Source: Branchiostoma floridae
Lineage: Eukaryota; Chordata; Leptocardii; Amphioxiformes; Branchiostomatidae
Assembly (NCBI RefSeq): GCF_000003815.2
Contig: NC_049979.1
Span: 26,615,248-26,679,247 of the forward strand
Reading direction: 5' to 3'
Length of the DNA stretch: 64,000 nt
The position numbers and the translations under genes were made by a program. The notes beneath the pieces were generated by a model that saw nothing but the letters and a program-made list of their open reading frames with translations, was not told where the DNA came from and did not search any database. Positions within the stretch are counted from its first letter, which is position 1; each line of letters starts with the position of its first letter. Below, in pieces: positions 23,862-37,360 of the stretch.

Positions 23862-24070
23862 TCAGTTCATCTTTATCCGCGGGGTAACCTATATCCGTTG
23901 TTGTTAAAAACATAGTATTTCATAATAAGGATATGAAGTCGACGGACGGCGGTATCAATTAGCAAATGTTGCAATCTGAAAGCACCGTCCGCCGACTTGA
24001 TATTCCTAAAAACCATGTTCTTAAAACCAACGGATTTAGGTCCCCCCCCCGATAAAGGTAAACTAGTGAT
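23862..24070. mobile_element. MITE-like element, AGTTCAYCTTTATCC ends
   Basis: A foldback of about 209 bp. The left end reads AGTTCATCTTTATCCGCGGG, and the right end has GATAAAGGTAAACTAG, roughly its reverse complement. Inner arms (AAGTCGACGGACGGCGG against CCGTCCGCCGACTTG) pair as well. No ORF. Partial relatives occur at 43332-43416 (right end), 48026-48095 (left end) and 59725-59816 (right end). Confidence 0.7.
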
Positions 24071-25997
24071 ACAACCAAGCCCTCCGCCACATCTGCACGA
24101 AGATCAATTTTAGAAGTACATCTGTAACGCGCTTGATTTTTTTTTATTCCCCTCAGCGTTAGCATACGCTTATATTGGATACTATATCCGATTGAAACAA
24201 CGGTTATAGAAAAACCGGTAGTCGTTTTCTCGAATAGATTCCAACAGGTGGTCGGGCCCGTATTTAAGGTAGAGGGAAAAATTGCATGTCTAAATGACAA
24301 ATTTGATTTGGCACTCTTGTGGCGAGGCTTTAGCCCACTTTATTTTCCCAACACGAGCATTTTGGCTCCGTCATAATTCATCTGAAACGTGACCCTACCA
24401 AGCAAACTGCCGGTTGATTTAGTATCTTTTTTTTTTTATTTCACTTTAGAGTTTTTGATTTATGGAGAGTGTTGTGGAAAAGTACCACAGTTATCAAACA
24501 AGTTACGGCGCGAGTCTTGCTTTGTTCTCTTTGCGTTGCAACGGAGGAATTTGGTGTATACTCCTAAACAAACCGCCCCCCCCCCTCCAAAACACCACCT
24601 GGATATTGCATGCAAAACCGTCTTTTGTGATGTTTACTGCCGTGCGGGTTTCTCCAGACGATGTCTTGGGGGGATGGAGCGTTCCTCGCAGTAAACCAAC
24701 TCCGCTATACACACATCACAGCAGCGCTAATGAGTCAATATTGTACCATGCCGTAGTCTGAAGTATGCCGGCGAATTAATCACGTTAGCGAGCGCTGAAG
24801 TGCCAAGGGTTCTATACAGAGTCACACGTCCTTTAAGCCCATATGACGGATATTCTGGAATCACTGATTGCTCCCCTATCGTTAAATCAAATAGTCTATA
24901 AACGCTTGGGTTGCCATACACACAAACCGGGGCCTCGCCACCGCGCCAACTGTCTGTTGAGCGCTTTTCAAAACAAGAACAAGTGTCCTTGGTTCTCTAC
25001 TTTAATAAAGTAGACAACTTGTGAGATGTAGGCTAAGACCCCGCGCCGTCTTCACGTGTTCTTTGCTGCCTTTTTTTCTAAAACACGTCGGTTGAAGGAG
25101 CGGGCAAACATTCAAAACGTCATTACAGTGCGTCTATGCTGTAGGGAGCAAATAGAAGTGGAGTGTTCCCCTAGTACCGGGTAGGAACGAGCTATTCACA
25201 GGCTCTCCACGGGCCCAAAGGACACACTCCTTCTCTGTAGTGCGCGTTTACATCTTTGTCTTTAAATTTGCAATTTATTGAGACCGTCGTCTCGAAGTGT
25301 CAAGGGCCAATCCCGCCAATAAACCGGGCCTGACAACAAGTATGTGGGGCAGTTGTTAAGGGTGTCTGGCCGTAAAACATATGTCTGCGGCTTTTGCAAC
25401 CTGCTCAAACTTTCAAATATTTCAAAATACACCAGAATAAAAGTTTGGCTGCAAATAAAAAGCAACGCGACTATTTGTCTTGCCAACATAAACTGAGATT
25501 GGTCTCTCACTTTTTTGTATATTTTCAATTTTTACAAAGACTTTTACCCCTCCGGTAGATACCCTTATACTTTTTATATATTTGAATATTATAAGTATTT
25601 TAAGTAATTCATATTGAACATATATATTATATTTCTCGGAAGATACACTAATTATGATCAGAAAAAAAGCACTCTACTCCCTCAGTAGTACCGCTTATAA
25701 CTTACATATTGTTCTTGAGTCGGCAAAAGGGGGTAATAAAATGTACTCGGCGCTCTAGAATTGTCTTTGGTTTGAAGTGAAATCTCCACGGGACAGTATT
25801 AAGTTTGGAGTGGGTTTACCCATGCCCACTTAAACCTCCCCGTCAACGCCCGCCCCGCCGGTTGCAGCGCAGAACAAGGCGGCAAACTGAATAGCCCGTT
25901 CGGTGGAATCCAAACTTTCATAAACTTTTACAATGTTTGCCTCCCGCCGCCCCTGTTGTTTCTGTAGGACGGTGGTGGCACCCTAGCCCCCCTAGGC
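24071..25997. other. Non-coding stretch
   Basis: No gene or RNA recognised. Short ORFs on both strands near 24389-24760 have no domain, and AT-rich DNA predominates after 25540. Confidence 0.45.
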
Positions 25998-26144
25998 GTC
26001 TCCAAGCAGACCCTACGGTGCCTTAGAGATAGTATCAAAGCTTGCCAAGGAGTATAGTCGGCAGCGGGTGCATGTTTGACTCCCTTTGGCCGGCTATACT
26101 CATTGGCCAGCTTTGATACTGAGTCTAGGGCACTGCTTGGAGAC
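25998..26144. mobile_element. Hairpin MITE with TCTCCAAGCAG ends, complete copy 1
   Basis: CTCCAAGCAG (26000) and CTGCTTGGAG (26133) bound a foldback of about 145 bp. Each arm is about 60 bp and contains ATAGTATCAAAGCT or its complement. The loop shares TTTGACTCCCTTTGGCCGGC with the copy at 58207-58337. No coding capacity. It fits a non-autonomous DNA transposon. Confidence 0.8.
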
Positions 26145-28326
26145 TAGTGGTACCCCCTTCGGGCTTCTGTGTGCTCGGTGGAGCATCGCCGACGCATGGC
26201 TTTCTCGTCCATCGGTTACTAATATAGTTCAATCCCGGTTACAAACACGAAGAGCTCGGGGGTTGAGCCTCAGTAAATCACGCTAAACCGTCCCACAAAG
26301 GGGTGGCCGGCGCAAAGGGGGTCCGACTAAACATACCCCCCTGATCCCTTTTCAATATCTCTATGGTTCTTACCTTTACCTTATAAACTTCGGCAACACC
26401 TGAGGATGAATCCGCCACCCGGACAACTACTTTGAACCTCCTTTAGGAGAAGGAATTTCTGGAATCTCTCAAAAAGAAATAATCGTTTCTATGTCTATCT
26501 ATATGGGCCGCTTGTAAAACTGTTACAAAGGACGGTCCATTTTGAAGATAAGGATAAGGGGGTGAAGGCCGGCATAGCGCGATTAGTAACGAATGAGTGA
26601 AAAGATGGGTCAGGATAATAAACATTTCCAAGACAAGAACTTAAGAAGTAGTTTACACCTTTAAGACTCAGACCCGTAGTCGCCCTTAAAAATCATTATA
26701 ACATATATTTAACATAATACAGCCGTAAGGACAATTTGCATCACTTACCACTAATAACACGTACTGCTGACCAGTTATGAAATGGTGGCACACCCGCGCG
26801 TGAGCTTTGACTGACCACACAGTTTGACCAGGTACTGGAGAGATGCTGACCGTTACAGGCGACCACCTGACCCCAAATGTGAGAGGGTTCTCCGACAGGT
26901 GTGCTCATCCAGGTGTGAATATGCGCTCTAGGGCGGGGTCACTTCTTATGATCATCATTTTGTATTTCTAGGTCATGTGACACACATAAATAAAAGCCGC
27001 CTTCTATATATCTCAAGTGTGAATAAAAAACCGGTGTTTGTTTTCATTCTACTTTTGATATGGTGTGGTATCTAGGTCTTCTCTTAAAAGAAATACTTTT
27101 CACCCTACGGGCATTTTTGCTGCTATTTATCCTCTCATAGAGACAGACACTGTGTTACCGTCTTTAGAAGGTAAATATAAATAAAAAGTCTATGTTTTGA
27201 CGTGAAGATCTCAGAAATGACACTTCTGTAGCCAGATTTGCGTCTTAATCCTACTTTCAGATTCTTAAGGGGTAGTTAGAAGATGTTTCCATTGTTTTGT
27301 AACTTTTTGTCCACTCCTGCGTCATTGTTCCCCCTCTTGTTGCCATTTTCAAAACAAGATTGAAACCCAGATAAGAGTCTTCGGCCTGTTGCAGGCGAGA
27401 CGACTAGCTAGATAATGACTATAAGTAGAGTATCTATAATGCTTTTACATACATTTGATAACTATTTAGTTAAACGAAATCTTAAACGTTAATATGATCG
27501 AACATTCTTGCACTATGATATAAAGTGAAGAGAAAAAAATGAAACATTAGCGACAGAACGGAATAGAATGAGACCCTACCACCTACAGCGTGTGAAAAAA
27601 AAACTACCGATATCGCTTTTACCCGACCATACGCATCACATTAATACTTTCCATAGTCCCCCAGACGGCTATTATAAAAACCCAGCCGGATATTGTGTTA
27701 TTTTTGGCGCTCCCCAACAGACTGCATTCTCTGTTGCTCAACATTCGTGCCCAACTTCCTTTTATGAAGTGGCCACCGATACCTCTGGAGCATCGGCGAC
27801 TCCAAACAGATTCTGGTATCGGAGAGTATGTCCAACGCATCGCTAATCAATCATCGGGAACAGGTGCATTCTTCGGAGCTGGGTCAGTGGTGTGAGTTTC
27901 CTCAGAAGGACTGCAAAACTAGGACATCCGGATTAGCGAAGACTACAGGCGATTGGACCAAGTTCCGCTCCACTGTTTTGATGAGCTAGGAGACACTTGA
28001 TATAAATCCCCTTTGAAGGGGTTTAAGTTGATCTGTGACAAGATCGGTGTCTCTCGTCACCTGTTGGAGTGTCGTTCTCGTTTCAGGACAGGAACAGAAG
28101 TGGAACACATTGTCAGCGCTTTGTTGTGTGCAGGTGGCCACTATATATCTGATACCCCAAACAAAATCGTGTATACTTAGGTGAGGGCGCGGGGCACAGT
28201 TGTCGTGCGGTTGTCGTGCGATCACAAGGATATTCTTGAGAAAGTCGTGCATGAAATAGTTACCGTGTTAGGAAAAATGCTGTCTTGGATCCTTGTCGGT
28301 GGTTAGTTCTGTTATATCCCCCTCAA
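26145..28326. other. Non-coding stretch
   Basis: No recognised gene. Overlapping short ORFs at 27568-27895 are present on both strands with no domain. Confidence 0.45.
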
Positions 28327-28492
28327 ATGTAGCGAAAATCGATCGGACGACGAGTCTGCGAGCTCTAAATTACGAGGAGGCATGACCCTGATGCTGACGA
28401 AGAAATGGCAGAGTTCCCCCCTTCCCGTCAGGGTCATGTCTCCTCGTAATTTAGAGCTCGCAGACTCGTCGTCCGATCGATTTTCGCTACAT
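28327..28492. repeat. Long near-perfect hairpin, 65-bp arms
   Basis: Arms 28327-28391 and 28428-28492 are reverse complements with a single difference (28380 against 28439, a G:U pair in plus-strand RNA) and a 36-nt loop. The outer arm begins ATGTAGCGAAAATCGATCGG. Such identity implies recent origin or gene conversion. No ORF crosses it usefully and no second copy was noticed in the window. Confidence 0.9.
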
Positions 28493-29689
28493 GTATAACA
28501 ACGTATACTCGGCTGAACAATTCTACGACATCAAAATTAAATTTAACGGCCATGAATGCTACAGCGCCCTCGCTTTTGTTTAAATTTCTTTCGATCAAAT
28601 AAACTTTTCTTATCAAAGGAGGATAGAACCTCCTTCTTACACCAAAACGTTTAAGAAATAAAATGTTCCTAGAAAAACGAAATACGCACTTTGGATGAAC
28701 ATTACTGCATTCGGTTCCTCTGTTCTTGTCTTCTTTCTGTTGTAATTGAATTATCAAAGGCCAAAACATTGCGCAACTATTGTACAACGTATGACTAGAA
28801 GTATTTTGCTGCAATTCTAAGAGACTAGTCTATGTTCCATTCTGTATACCACAAGAAGTATTTTCCAGCGATTCTAATGTATTCTAGTGTATTCTACACA
28901 CTATAAAAACACAGAATCATTAGGTAACCCTTTTTCAACCGGTACCAGTTTCTTGGCCATTTTCAAAGAAAGTATATGAGGATATCGTCAAGTATGAAAT
29001 GCATTTGGAATGTATTGTATATACATGGATATGCTGATATACGAGTCTGATATGGCAGCAACACATATAAAACTTTAGCTGCATGAAAATTTCTATTTTA
29101 GCCCGCCTCGATTGTTTGTTGCGTAAGGCGTACGAATAAACATTCAAAACATTTTTCGAAGCACTGTCTTTAAATTTGACAAATTCTTTGCAAGCTATTT
29201 CCTTTTTATAACAAAGTCAGCAAACTTAAAATAGGCACATCAGAGCATATAGCGTATGAAATCATTTTGTACCTGTACATGTTGGTAAAATTAGACTGTT
29301 TGAAAGAGATGTTTCATTTTTTTATTTCTCCTATCTTGCGACTGGCTCAATGTCCAGAGGTCCTGGGTTTGTGTCCCTTGACATGCCCGACCATGTGCCC
29401 TTTAGAAAGTTACTCACTTCACTCAGATGAAACTGAGTTCCTAGCTTAGGGTAGGGTCGTTGAAACAAATAAGATATCACTTTGTCCATTCTTATGTCAC
29501 ATTAAAATAGGCTATCCACGTATGAGGCTATTCCAAAATAACTTCTTAAATCTGGCGTATTCTAAATCTAAGTCAATCCAATTGTATTGGTTAATGTACA
29601 TTTTAACTGGTCATATTACCAGACACACTGCGTATTGTGATCAATTAATTTCTCTCTACAAGAATAACTTGCGTAACTCAAGTTTAGGG
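28493..29689. other. Non-coding AT-rich stretch
   Basis: No gene recognised; a 126-aa minus-strand ORF (28434-28814) overlaps the hairpin arm and has no domain. Confidence 0.45.
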
Positions 29690-30330
29690 TCATAATTTAA
29701 GTATCAATATCCATCCAATTTAAATCGATGTCCTTTTGAAAATATGTAGTCCAGTGGTGAGAAAAACAAGGGTGAACTGTGGTAAGAGCTGTGTGGCCTA
29801 TGTAGAGAAATGAACTGTATAATGTTATACAAAACCAATTTCCTTATTTCATACACCTAAGTTCTGTAGAAAAATCCATGTCCTAATGCATTAACTAGAC
29901 AAACCATCGATCATAAAACATATCTGCTCTTTTATCTCCACTATAACAGAAAAGCGAGGAGAAGTTGAATTTATCCAGCAATAGTCTCATTTTGTATCTG
30001 TGAACTGTATCTTTTCAACATGTCTTGTTGTGACATGTACTTAGCCCGGTGTGGCAAAATGTGCAATAAAGGTCTTCATTCATTCATGTTCCATATGCGA
30101 TGAAATCCACGAAGACAAAGTCGTTATCAAAATGGTTTATGAAGATTTCCTTCGCATTTCATATAGGGAGAACTGTGTATCTGACTTTCAGCAGAGCAAG
30201 TTGACCCGCACACCTCAGGTTGCAGCACAATTGTCCACGTTTTTTTTCCTTCTCTCTCTTCTAACGTTACTGTGTGTCGTCTGCGAAGTAATGATCACAA
30301 TGATCTGATATTTGGTGGACACATTTGTAT
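29690..30330. mobile_element. Diverged relative of the 14.8-kb mariner-like element, interrupted
   Basis: Shares ordered blocks with 14776-15299: CCTTTTGAAAATA-type, GGGTGAACTGT, AGAGCTGTGTGG, GATGAAATCCACGAAGACA, CCCGCACACCTCAG and TTACTGTGTGTCGTC. A retroelement tail at about 29804-30087 splits the copy. The terminal repeats are too degraded to place exactly. Confidence 0.6.
29804..30087 (+). mobile_element. Non-LTR 3'-tail fragment nested in mariner-like element
   Basis: Contains AAGCGAGGAGAAGTTGAA and ends GTGCAATAAAGGTCTTCATT followed by CATTCAT. This is the same tail family as 13640-13885. It splits a segment that is continuous in the 14.8-kb copy, so it is a younger insertion. ATGT at both junctions may be a short target duplication. 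Confidence 0.6.
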
Positions 30331-32446
30331 TCATAAACGACTCCATACTATATACTAGTAGTAATTTTCACTAACGCCGTACTTAATATCGTATAGAATT
30401 TAGATTAACTACATGTATTTAGACCACATTCAGTCATTTCGTGTATTTGTTCACTTGCAAATAGCCAAAGAGCATGAATTCGTAATAGAACATTCTATAA
30501 TATCGTATTTACTTACATGTAGGTTATAGTTCTCTAAATTTGCTGATCTGGTGTATTTTTGAGCTGGGACGCTAATTGCTCTGGACAGAGGTTACCTTAA
30601 AGCGACGAAAGGAACACCCATGTAACAATACAGTCCTCCCTTAAACATATGCTAACCGTTATAATCGTACAATACCGGGGGCTTTTCCCAACTGTTATGC
30701 TTTTTCCCTCCTTTTGTTCCGGTCGCCATTTTGTTTTATTGAGCGGTGGTAGGGTGAATGGGACTTCTTTTTCTCTCACGGAGGTATACAAATGATCTGG
30801 TGGATTAGTAAACGACGGACATAAATGATGTAATTTCGGGTAATACTGTGGTCTTTGTTTACAATTGGTGTCTGTGTGAAGCGAGTGAAAGGCGGTGAAT
30901 AGGTCGCGGGTTAATCCGCCACAATACTACCCGCACCTGCACGGAGTCCTGGTCAACACTACTTTCATGTACGGTGGGAACTTTTTTTCTTTCTTTTACC
31001 TCGTTCTTGAGGAAAAAAAAACCTATAGGCCACAATTATAACCTCATCAAAACACAGATTAGTATAGTAACCCTCCAATTAAGGAACTGTATAACTGTTT
31101 AGGGTTTGGATTGCTTGTATTAGCTGAGGGGGCTTTTCACGAGAATTACATATGGATAAAAACTTTTCAGAATTGAAGTTTTCTAAAACTTTAAAAAGCG
31201 TCAACGTAAGAAAATAATATGATTCTATAATTTCCCGAAACTCCCAACGTAAGAAAATAATATGATTCTATAATTGCCCGAAACTCCCACAGATAATCCT
31301 TTATGAAACATTGATCACCAATCGATATATAAACATCCCATGTTTACTTTTGAAACCAATATTAATATATTGATTGAGCATCACTTGGTTTGTCAAAGTT
31401 GTTCAGGGTTGCATTTTAAGAAGAAGAAAACAGTAAATAGTTCATCAATTAAACAAAATAATACGGAGAAAAGATTTTCTATACCTAAATTCTAGTCCCT
31501 TGAAAACAGATCCACATAAGGACCCATAAACACCATTGTTGTTTGGAGTTTGTTCATGGAATTGTTAACTTCTCTACTAGAGTTGATGACAAAACAGTTG
31601 AGTTGTTTTAAAACCCAATATACATAACGGACGCCCTTGTTTGGGGCCTTTCAAACAAGAGTTCGAAGATCTGTCGACTCCATGAAATACTTGGAGTTCG
31701 AAGATTGTCTTGTTTTATTGTAGTTCGTTGATTATGCAACTAAGGTTTTGATTGACATATGTTAATTAGGCTCTACCAATCACTCTACGGTAGGTCTGAC
31801 AAGCATATGGAAAACTGTAAAACTACAAAAACACGAACAGACAGACTGACCATAAACACTACCTCGCCCTAAATTAGTACACTCTTCAATTGACCACTTC
31901 AATCAGACGAAACACATTTTATGTCAAACTGCTCTTTCTACGATCACGAAAGAAAATAGCTGTTTGAAGAGGCCACCAAATGCCACCCAAACTTCCTCAC
32001 ATTCACTGACAAGAAGAAAACAGTTCTCCTTCTAACATCACAAAACCCACACATAATAGAAAAGGTGGGATCTTTCGTCTTCCACTGTCTTTAGAGTCGA
32101 ACCCAATAACCTAGGATCTAGAGTTAGCTTTTATTAGCTTTAGACTAGAGTAGACACTTGTGATATTGTTCATACACTGTTTGAATCTCTTGTGTTACCT
32201 GCAATTAGCCCACGGGCAAGAATTTGCAATAAACTTTACTACGATTGACCTGGACTGTCATGTCTAGTTCTACCACCACTGACGTATTCTTTCTGCCACT
32301 GCAAGTGTGGCCTTCGTGACATGTTCCTTACAACTGACTTGTACATTTGACAGTGTAAACAAATATATAGCTATAGACACATACCAACACAAACAGACAC
32401 ACACCTACACAGCCACATCGAAACCAAAGCCTTCATACCGTATCCT
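30331..32446. other. Non-coding stretch with one short tandem duplication
   Basis: Only the 43-bp duplication at 31202-31289 stands out. No gene or RNA recognised. Confidence 0.45.
31202..31289. repeat. 43-bp tandem duplication
   Basis: CAACGTAAGAAAATAATATG and the following 23 bp occur twice in tandem, differing by a single base (TTTCCCG versus TTGCCCG). Recent duplication. Confidence 0.85.
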
Positions 32447-32482
32447 GAGTATCAGCCTTGTAAACTAACAAGGCTGATACTC
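32447..32482. repeat. Perfect 15-bp hairpin, 6-nt loop
   Basis: GAGTATCAGCCTTGT and ACAAGGCTGATACTC are exact reverse complements separated by AAACTA. No T-run follows. Function unknown. Confidence 0.75.
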
Positions 32483-32874
32483 ATGCTACCATACACAGAG
32501 TCCGATATATAAATCAGAATACCATATGTCACATGTTTGAAGTTACTATCTGGGAGAACTTCGGATTTAGTTTCCTTATTAAGCATGCAAATTAGATACT
32601 GACTCCTGAATCAGTTTATGATTACGTAAACCATTGCTTAAGCTTTGTACATACCAAAGTATCCAAAATCATGATGATCAGTCAACGCATTCTTCAGTTA
32701 CTTGAACAAAATTGTCACCTGTATAGTTCCATGAAGACCCGCTAAGGGGCCCAAAACTACAAGGCAATCGAACACTCCAACATCATGTCCAGAATGTAAA
32801 ATATCGAAATCAGAAGTTGTAGTGCAATACCTAAACAACACGCTTGGAGGCCCAAAATTAATATAATTACACGG

Positions 32875-32934
32875 TCTTTAATCAATATCTACCCACAAAC
32901 GAAGTATAAAGACAATCCACGTTCTCGAGTTATC

Positions 32935-32937
<3 letters not shown>
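32875..32937 (+). repeat. Dispersed module beside microsatellite, copy 1
   Basis: Contains AGACAATCCACGTTCTCGAG and TTAT just before a long (CA)n tract. Related modules lie at 47830-47903 and 61035-61125. Confidence 0.5.
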
Positions 32938-32983
<46 letters not shown>

Positions 32984-32985
32984 AG

Positions 32986-33017
<32 letters not shown>

Positions 33018-33032
33018 ACAGACAGACAGACA

Positions 33033-33068
<36 letters not shown>

Positions 33069-33094
33069 GACACACACACACACACGCACACACA
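32936..33094. repeat. (CA)n microsatellite with GACA interruptions
   Basis: Nearly continuous CA repeats on the plus strand, interrupted by GAGAGACA and GACAGACAGACA. Cys/Val-rich ORFs across it are artefacts. Confidence 0.98.
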
Positions 33095-36000
33095 CCTTCT
33101 TGTCGAAGGCATAAACCACAAAACCCTTTTCATCTGGGTACGAAAATGATGCTGATGCGACGATTTTTTCGTTCCAGACACTTGTGGCGTAACAGTCACC
33201 ACGACTGTGTGTTTTGAGCTGTTGTAAATTTCGTCACCTGTTACATGTGTTTCCCTCAAACAAACAGCTGTAAATCACATGCCAGACCTCGCTCAGTGCT
33301 GTCCTGCTCTAACATCGAAAACAAACTCTGCAATCCATCAAAGTGACCTCCAGGAGGCTTGTGTGAGATTATGCCCCCCTCCCCATAGGTTGGAAGCTTC
33401 ACGTCAGGCCACAGAAAGTAAATTTTATAGATGACACCAGTGCGCTCACTAATTTTAACTCAACTTGAAAGTTCGTCTGATTTCGAGAAAGAAAACACAG
33501 GGGGATGATGAACATGACGAGAAAGTATCCAAATGGGAAAATATAACATGTAGTTAGCCATGTCCGTAGTTTTTTTTTTTAATTTTGCACTTAAAAAAAT
33601 GATAACATACAGCAAGCAAATCATAGTAAAGAAAACAACACAACGTGCATGGGGGAGAAAAATGGCTTATACAAACTCTTCCTCCGTCAAAATTTACAAA
33701 TCATAATACAATTTAATGGATATGAAGATTATACATCAAACAATAATAAATCAAGTGAAAATAATATAACACAGTGATCAGCATAGATGTGAAACTAAAT
33801 TAGTTCGATGGTTAAAGTGGCAACAATATCAATGTGGTAGCCATGACTGTAGTTGTCAGCTTGGTAAATGATACCATTCTACCACACTAGTGTGACTTTG
33901 CGCTCGTTATAAATACAGAAATAAAAGCCTTCTTGGCTGTGATACCATTTTTCCGTGAGTTTGGTGTGTATTTTGAAAATCTAGTTACCTTCTTTTTCTC
34001 CCATCTTGTTTCTTTTTCGCTATCCCTCCTTAAAGTTGGAGTCTGCTGAGTCTATAAAGTTTATTTTCTGTGGCCTAATCCAATATTTAAGCACACCTTA
34101 AAGCGTACGTAAAGGTTGCGTTTTTTCATGCAATTTTGCAAGTATGCTTTATGTGCGCTTAAAGATCAGGTTTTGAGTAGTGGGAGATTGTTCAAACTAC
34201 TCTGATTTGATTTTTAAGAATGACCAATGCCGTTATGAATTGAATTTTTAACACGATGTAAAGTATGATTTCAAAGACTACAATTTTAAAACATACAAAG
34301 AAAATACGATTCTTTATGAATGAAATTCGTCTGAACTACCGTAATGAGATTTTTGTTCGTTCTACTGTCGCCGCGTCAATTAAAACGAAACTGATTTTTT
34401 TTTACATTCTGTGAGCTTTGTTGTCTTTATTATAACCAAACGTGTACATCTTCCATCATTTACTTTACAGTCGTACCTTTACAAGTGACCAACACTACAT
34501 AAGGACCCCCTGGCCAATGTAACAACTTTTTGGCGACGCCTCAGGGGCGGAGGCATTTTCTACAGTATTACGATCGCTTTGAAGGAATTTAGAAAATTCC
34601 ACGAATGCATTCCCTTGGGAATTGATTTTTGGCTAAACCGTAGGGGTGTCGTCCATACAGTGGCAATTGAGGACTATTCTAGCTGTTATTTTTCTTTGTT
34701 AAGGCATTCTTTGTTTTCAGGATTAATGATTTAAGGGAACGGTCTTTTTACATAGCCGGGAATGACTACGCTCCTTGCATATCATAAGCCGTACACACAG
34801 ATAATTACGATGTTTTGCATGCTTTATGAATTTGCAATATGTCCCAGCTTTTTGCCGTTATGTCTTCTATAAGCCTGCGCTTTTTACAATATGGAATGAA
34901 ATGCTGTCAAGTGGTTAATAAATCGTTCGGAGTGATAGAGAGCCTGATTTTTAGTGGTAGGAAAATAAGATGTTTTTAAGAAGACAAGACCAATGTAGCA
35001 CAACTTTTGCCAACATCTTTTGAGCTTTGCTTTTACAAGGTGGGATGATATGCTTTCACGAGGTCAAAGAAATAATGAAGACCAATGTGTCACAGATTTT
35101 TGTCGATATCTTTTTATGAAATATGAAATGATGTGCTTTCAGGTGGTTGTCGTTTGGAATTGAAGCTGGTGTGTTACGCCGAAGGGCGGTTATACCGGCT
35201 ATATAGATACAGATTACGTAAAGCCTGATTTTGAAAAGTAACTTAGTTAATAAGTCACATGTTTCAAACAAGCCATGTAACCAATGGGTTTCAAGTTGTT
35301 TAGATTCTGTTTTGAAGACTAGCACAGCTAGAATAAAGGAAGGACGCAGAGACAAGGTTTTCCGTACACTGGGCACGGGAGACTGTTAAGGTGGTTTGAC
35401 GTTACTATATACTAGTAATGCTGACCTCGCTAACCTCGGTCTTAGATGAGGATCTTTCTTTCTCTTCTGATCTCTACTCTCTGACTATCTGTCATACAAA
35501 TACATTATATCTCGTGGTCACATTTTGGCGTATCAAACAGACAGGTCTTGTCAAACCACAAAACAACGGTTATTTCATCTACGGTCCATTCATATACATG
35601 TAAAATCAACTACTACAATGTATACACTAAAATACATATTCGTGATATAAACAGTCAGTCAATCCGTGAATTCTATAACTGGTGTCATGTCAGGTTTTCT
35701 ATACATGGACAAGTACGATCACAACTATCGGCTGTACGTCTTGGCTCTGCTACTGGCCTCTACTTCCCTCACAGTGCCTTCCTTCTGTCGATGGCGCTGT
35801 TCTGGATGTTGTGTGGCTCCCTTCTGTTAAGAATGTTCAAGCCGCACAAACGTATATTCTGGCTCCTCTCAGCGATGGCCACTTTTCGTGAAGGGACTCG
35901 ACCCACTTCCCTTGTGGCGGTAAGAGTCTCTATGTTGGGTGTGGCGGGAATGTGTCGTTCTGATGGACATAATATATGTCTGTCAGGAACACCTCGTCGT

Positions 36001-37204
36001 CGTCGCTCTTGTCCGGTAGGTTGGCCTGTGCGTTAGATCACGAGAGAACACAGTTTTACCCGTTTTATATACTATAATAATAGTGATGCTAGCAATAATG
36101 GATTATTGTAAAGTCACCCTCATAAATTTGCTACTATCGCTGCACGTCTGTTGGTGTTCTACATGGACTAAGTCACCACATGGATGGTCGTCACAGTTAG
36201 CTAATGTTCATCTCAGGAGCTGCTGTACGTAGGGAGAACGCACGCAAAGAACAAAGGTTAAAATTGAAGTACAAGAACAATTCTCGTCTCTTTCTTGTCA
36301 ATTCGTAGCAACCAGAAAACACTGTAGAAATTGGAACTTCGGCATTCATGAGTCAGGTAAGCCTATCTATGCCTTGTTAGCTGAAATGCAGTGTACAGAT
36401 TTTGACTTAGTTGCCTAAAGTTGTGCTAAGTTGAACTCTGGTTACTCGACGCATTGGAACATCGTGCTTACTTACCTTGACGACATACCGAAAGACGTTT
36501 ACCCGCAGCTGCTTCGAAGATTGACCTACTGGAACCGCCATCGTCTGACGTAATCGTCAAGTACGTACCCCTGCGGCGTTGTAACTGTGGATAGGGACGA
36601 AGAGGGAACAGCTGACCGTTACTGGAATATTCAACTGGAGAGTATATTTGGAAAGGCCAGAAAATCCGCACAGTACAATGTAGACAACTACAAAAATAGA
36701 AAGAATAAAATTAAAATCCTTATGAATGTGGGCTAGCATATAGCATGGATGTCAGACTTATGAGACTCTGTCTGCATTCAAGAAACATTATTCATAGCTG
36801 TGCTGCATGTACATAGCTTGTAGATATGATGTTTAATTATTAGTAGTATCACATTGTATAATAATTGTATTCATTCAATCTCAACTCCCTATTAAAAACA
36901 TAATTGCTCCAGACGACTCAATTAGACAGACAATTACATCAAAACGAAGACATAAGAGTGGGGTAGACATAATTCAAAATACTCCATAAGATGGGGCAAC
37001 CTAACTATGGTAGCTCATGGGACTCATGGGACATAGGAGATATGTAGACATAATTCAAAAGACTTAATAAGATTGAGTAAATAAGTATTTTCAGCACTTC
37101 TAAAGAAATCATAACACCACAACTTCTGTCAATCCCACTACCGCAAAAAAATTGAATGTTAAAACAATGTTTATGTCCGAGTTAATCCTACATTTTCACG
37201 TTAT
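33095..37204. other. Long non-coding stretch
   Basis: About 4.1 kb of mostly AT-rich DNA. The longest ORF (162 aa, 35548-36036 plus) has no recognisable domain and overlaps others in different frames. No RNA gene or clear transposon found. Confidence 0.45.
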
Positions 37205-37360
37205 CCTACACAAGAAGCGAGAAGAAGCCGAACTTCTGTGTTAGACTAGATTTGTGATACTTTTATATGTATATTTATATTTCCGCAGCCACTTCTGAAA
37301 CTGACTGTCATGACTCAAGTACATGTAGACATTTCCGAGTTAATAAAAGTCATTGTCATC
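37205..37360 (+). mobile_element. Non-LTR 3'-tail fragment
   Basis: Begins with AAGCGAGAAGAAGCCGAAC and ends near TTAATAAAAGTCATTGTCAT, matching the layout of the tails at 13640 and 29804. It runs into the duplicated block that follows. Confidence 0.5.

Noticed and set aside
28327-28492. Hairpin as a microRNA precursor
   Set aside because: Arms are far too long and too perfectly paired for a typical animal pre-miRNA.
32878-33259. Cys/Val-repeat ORFs
   Set aside because: Translation of a (CA)n microsatellite.
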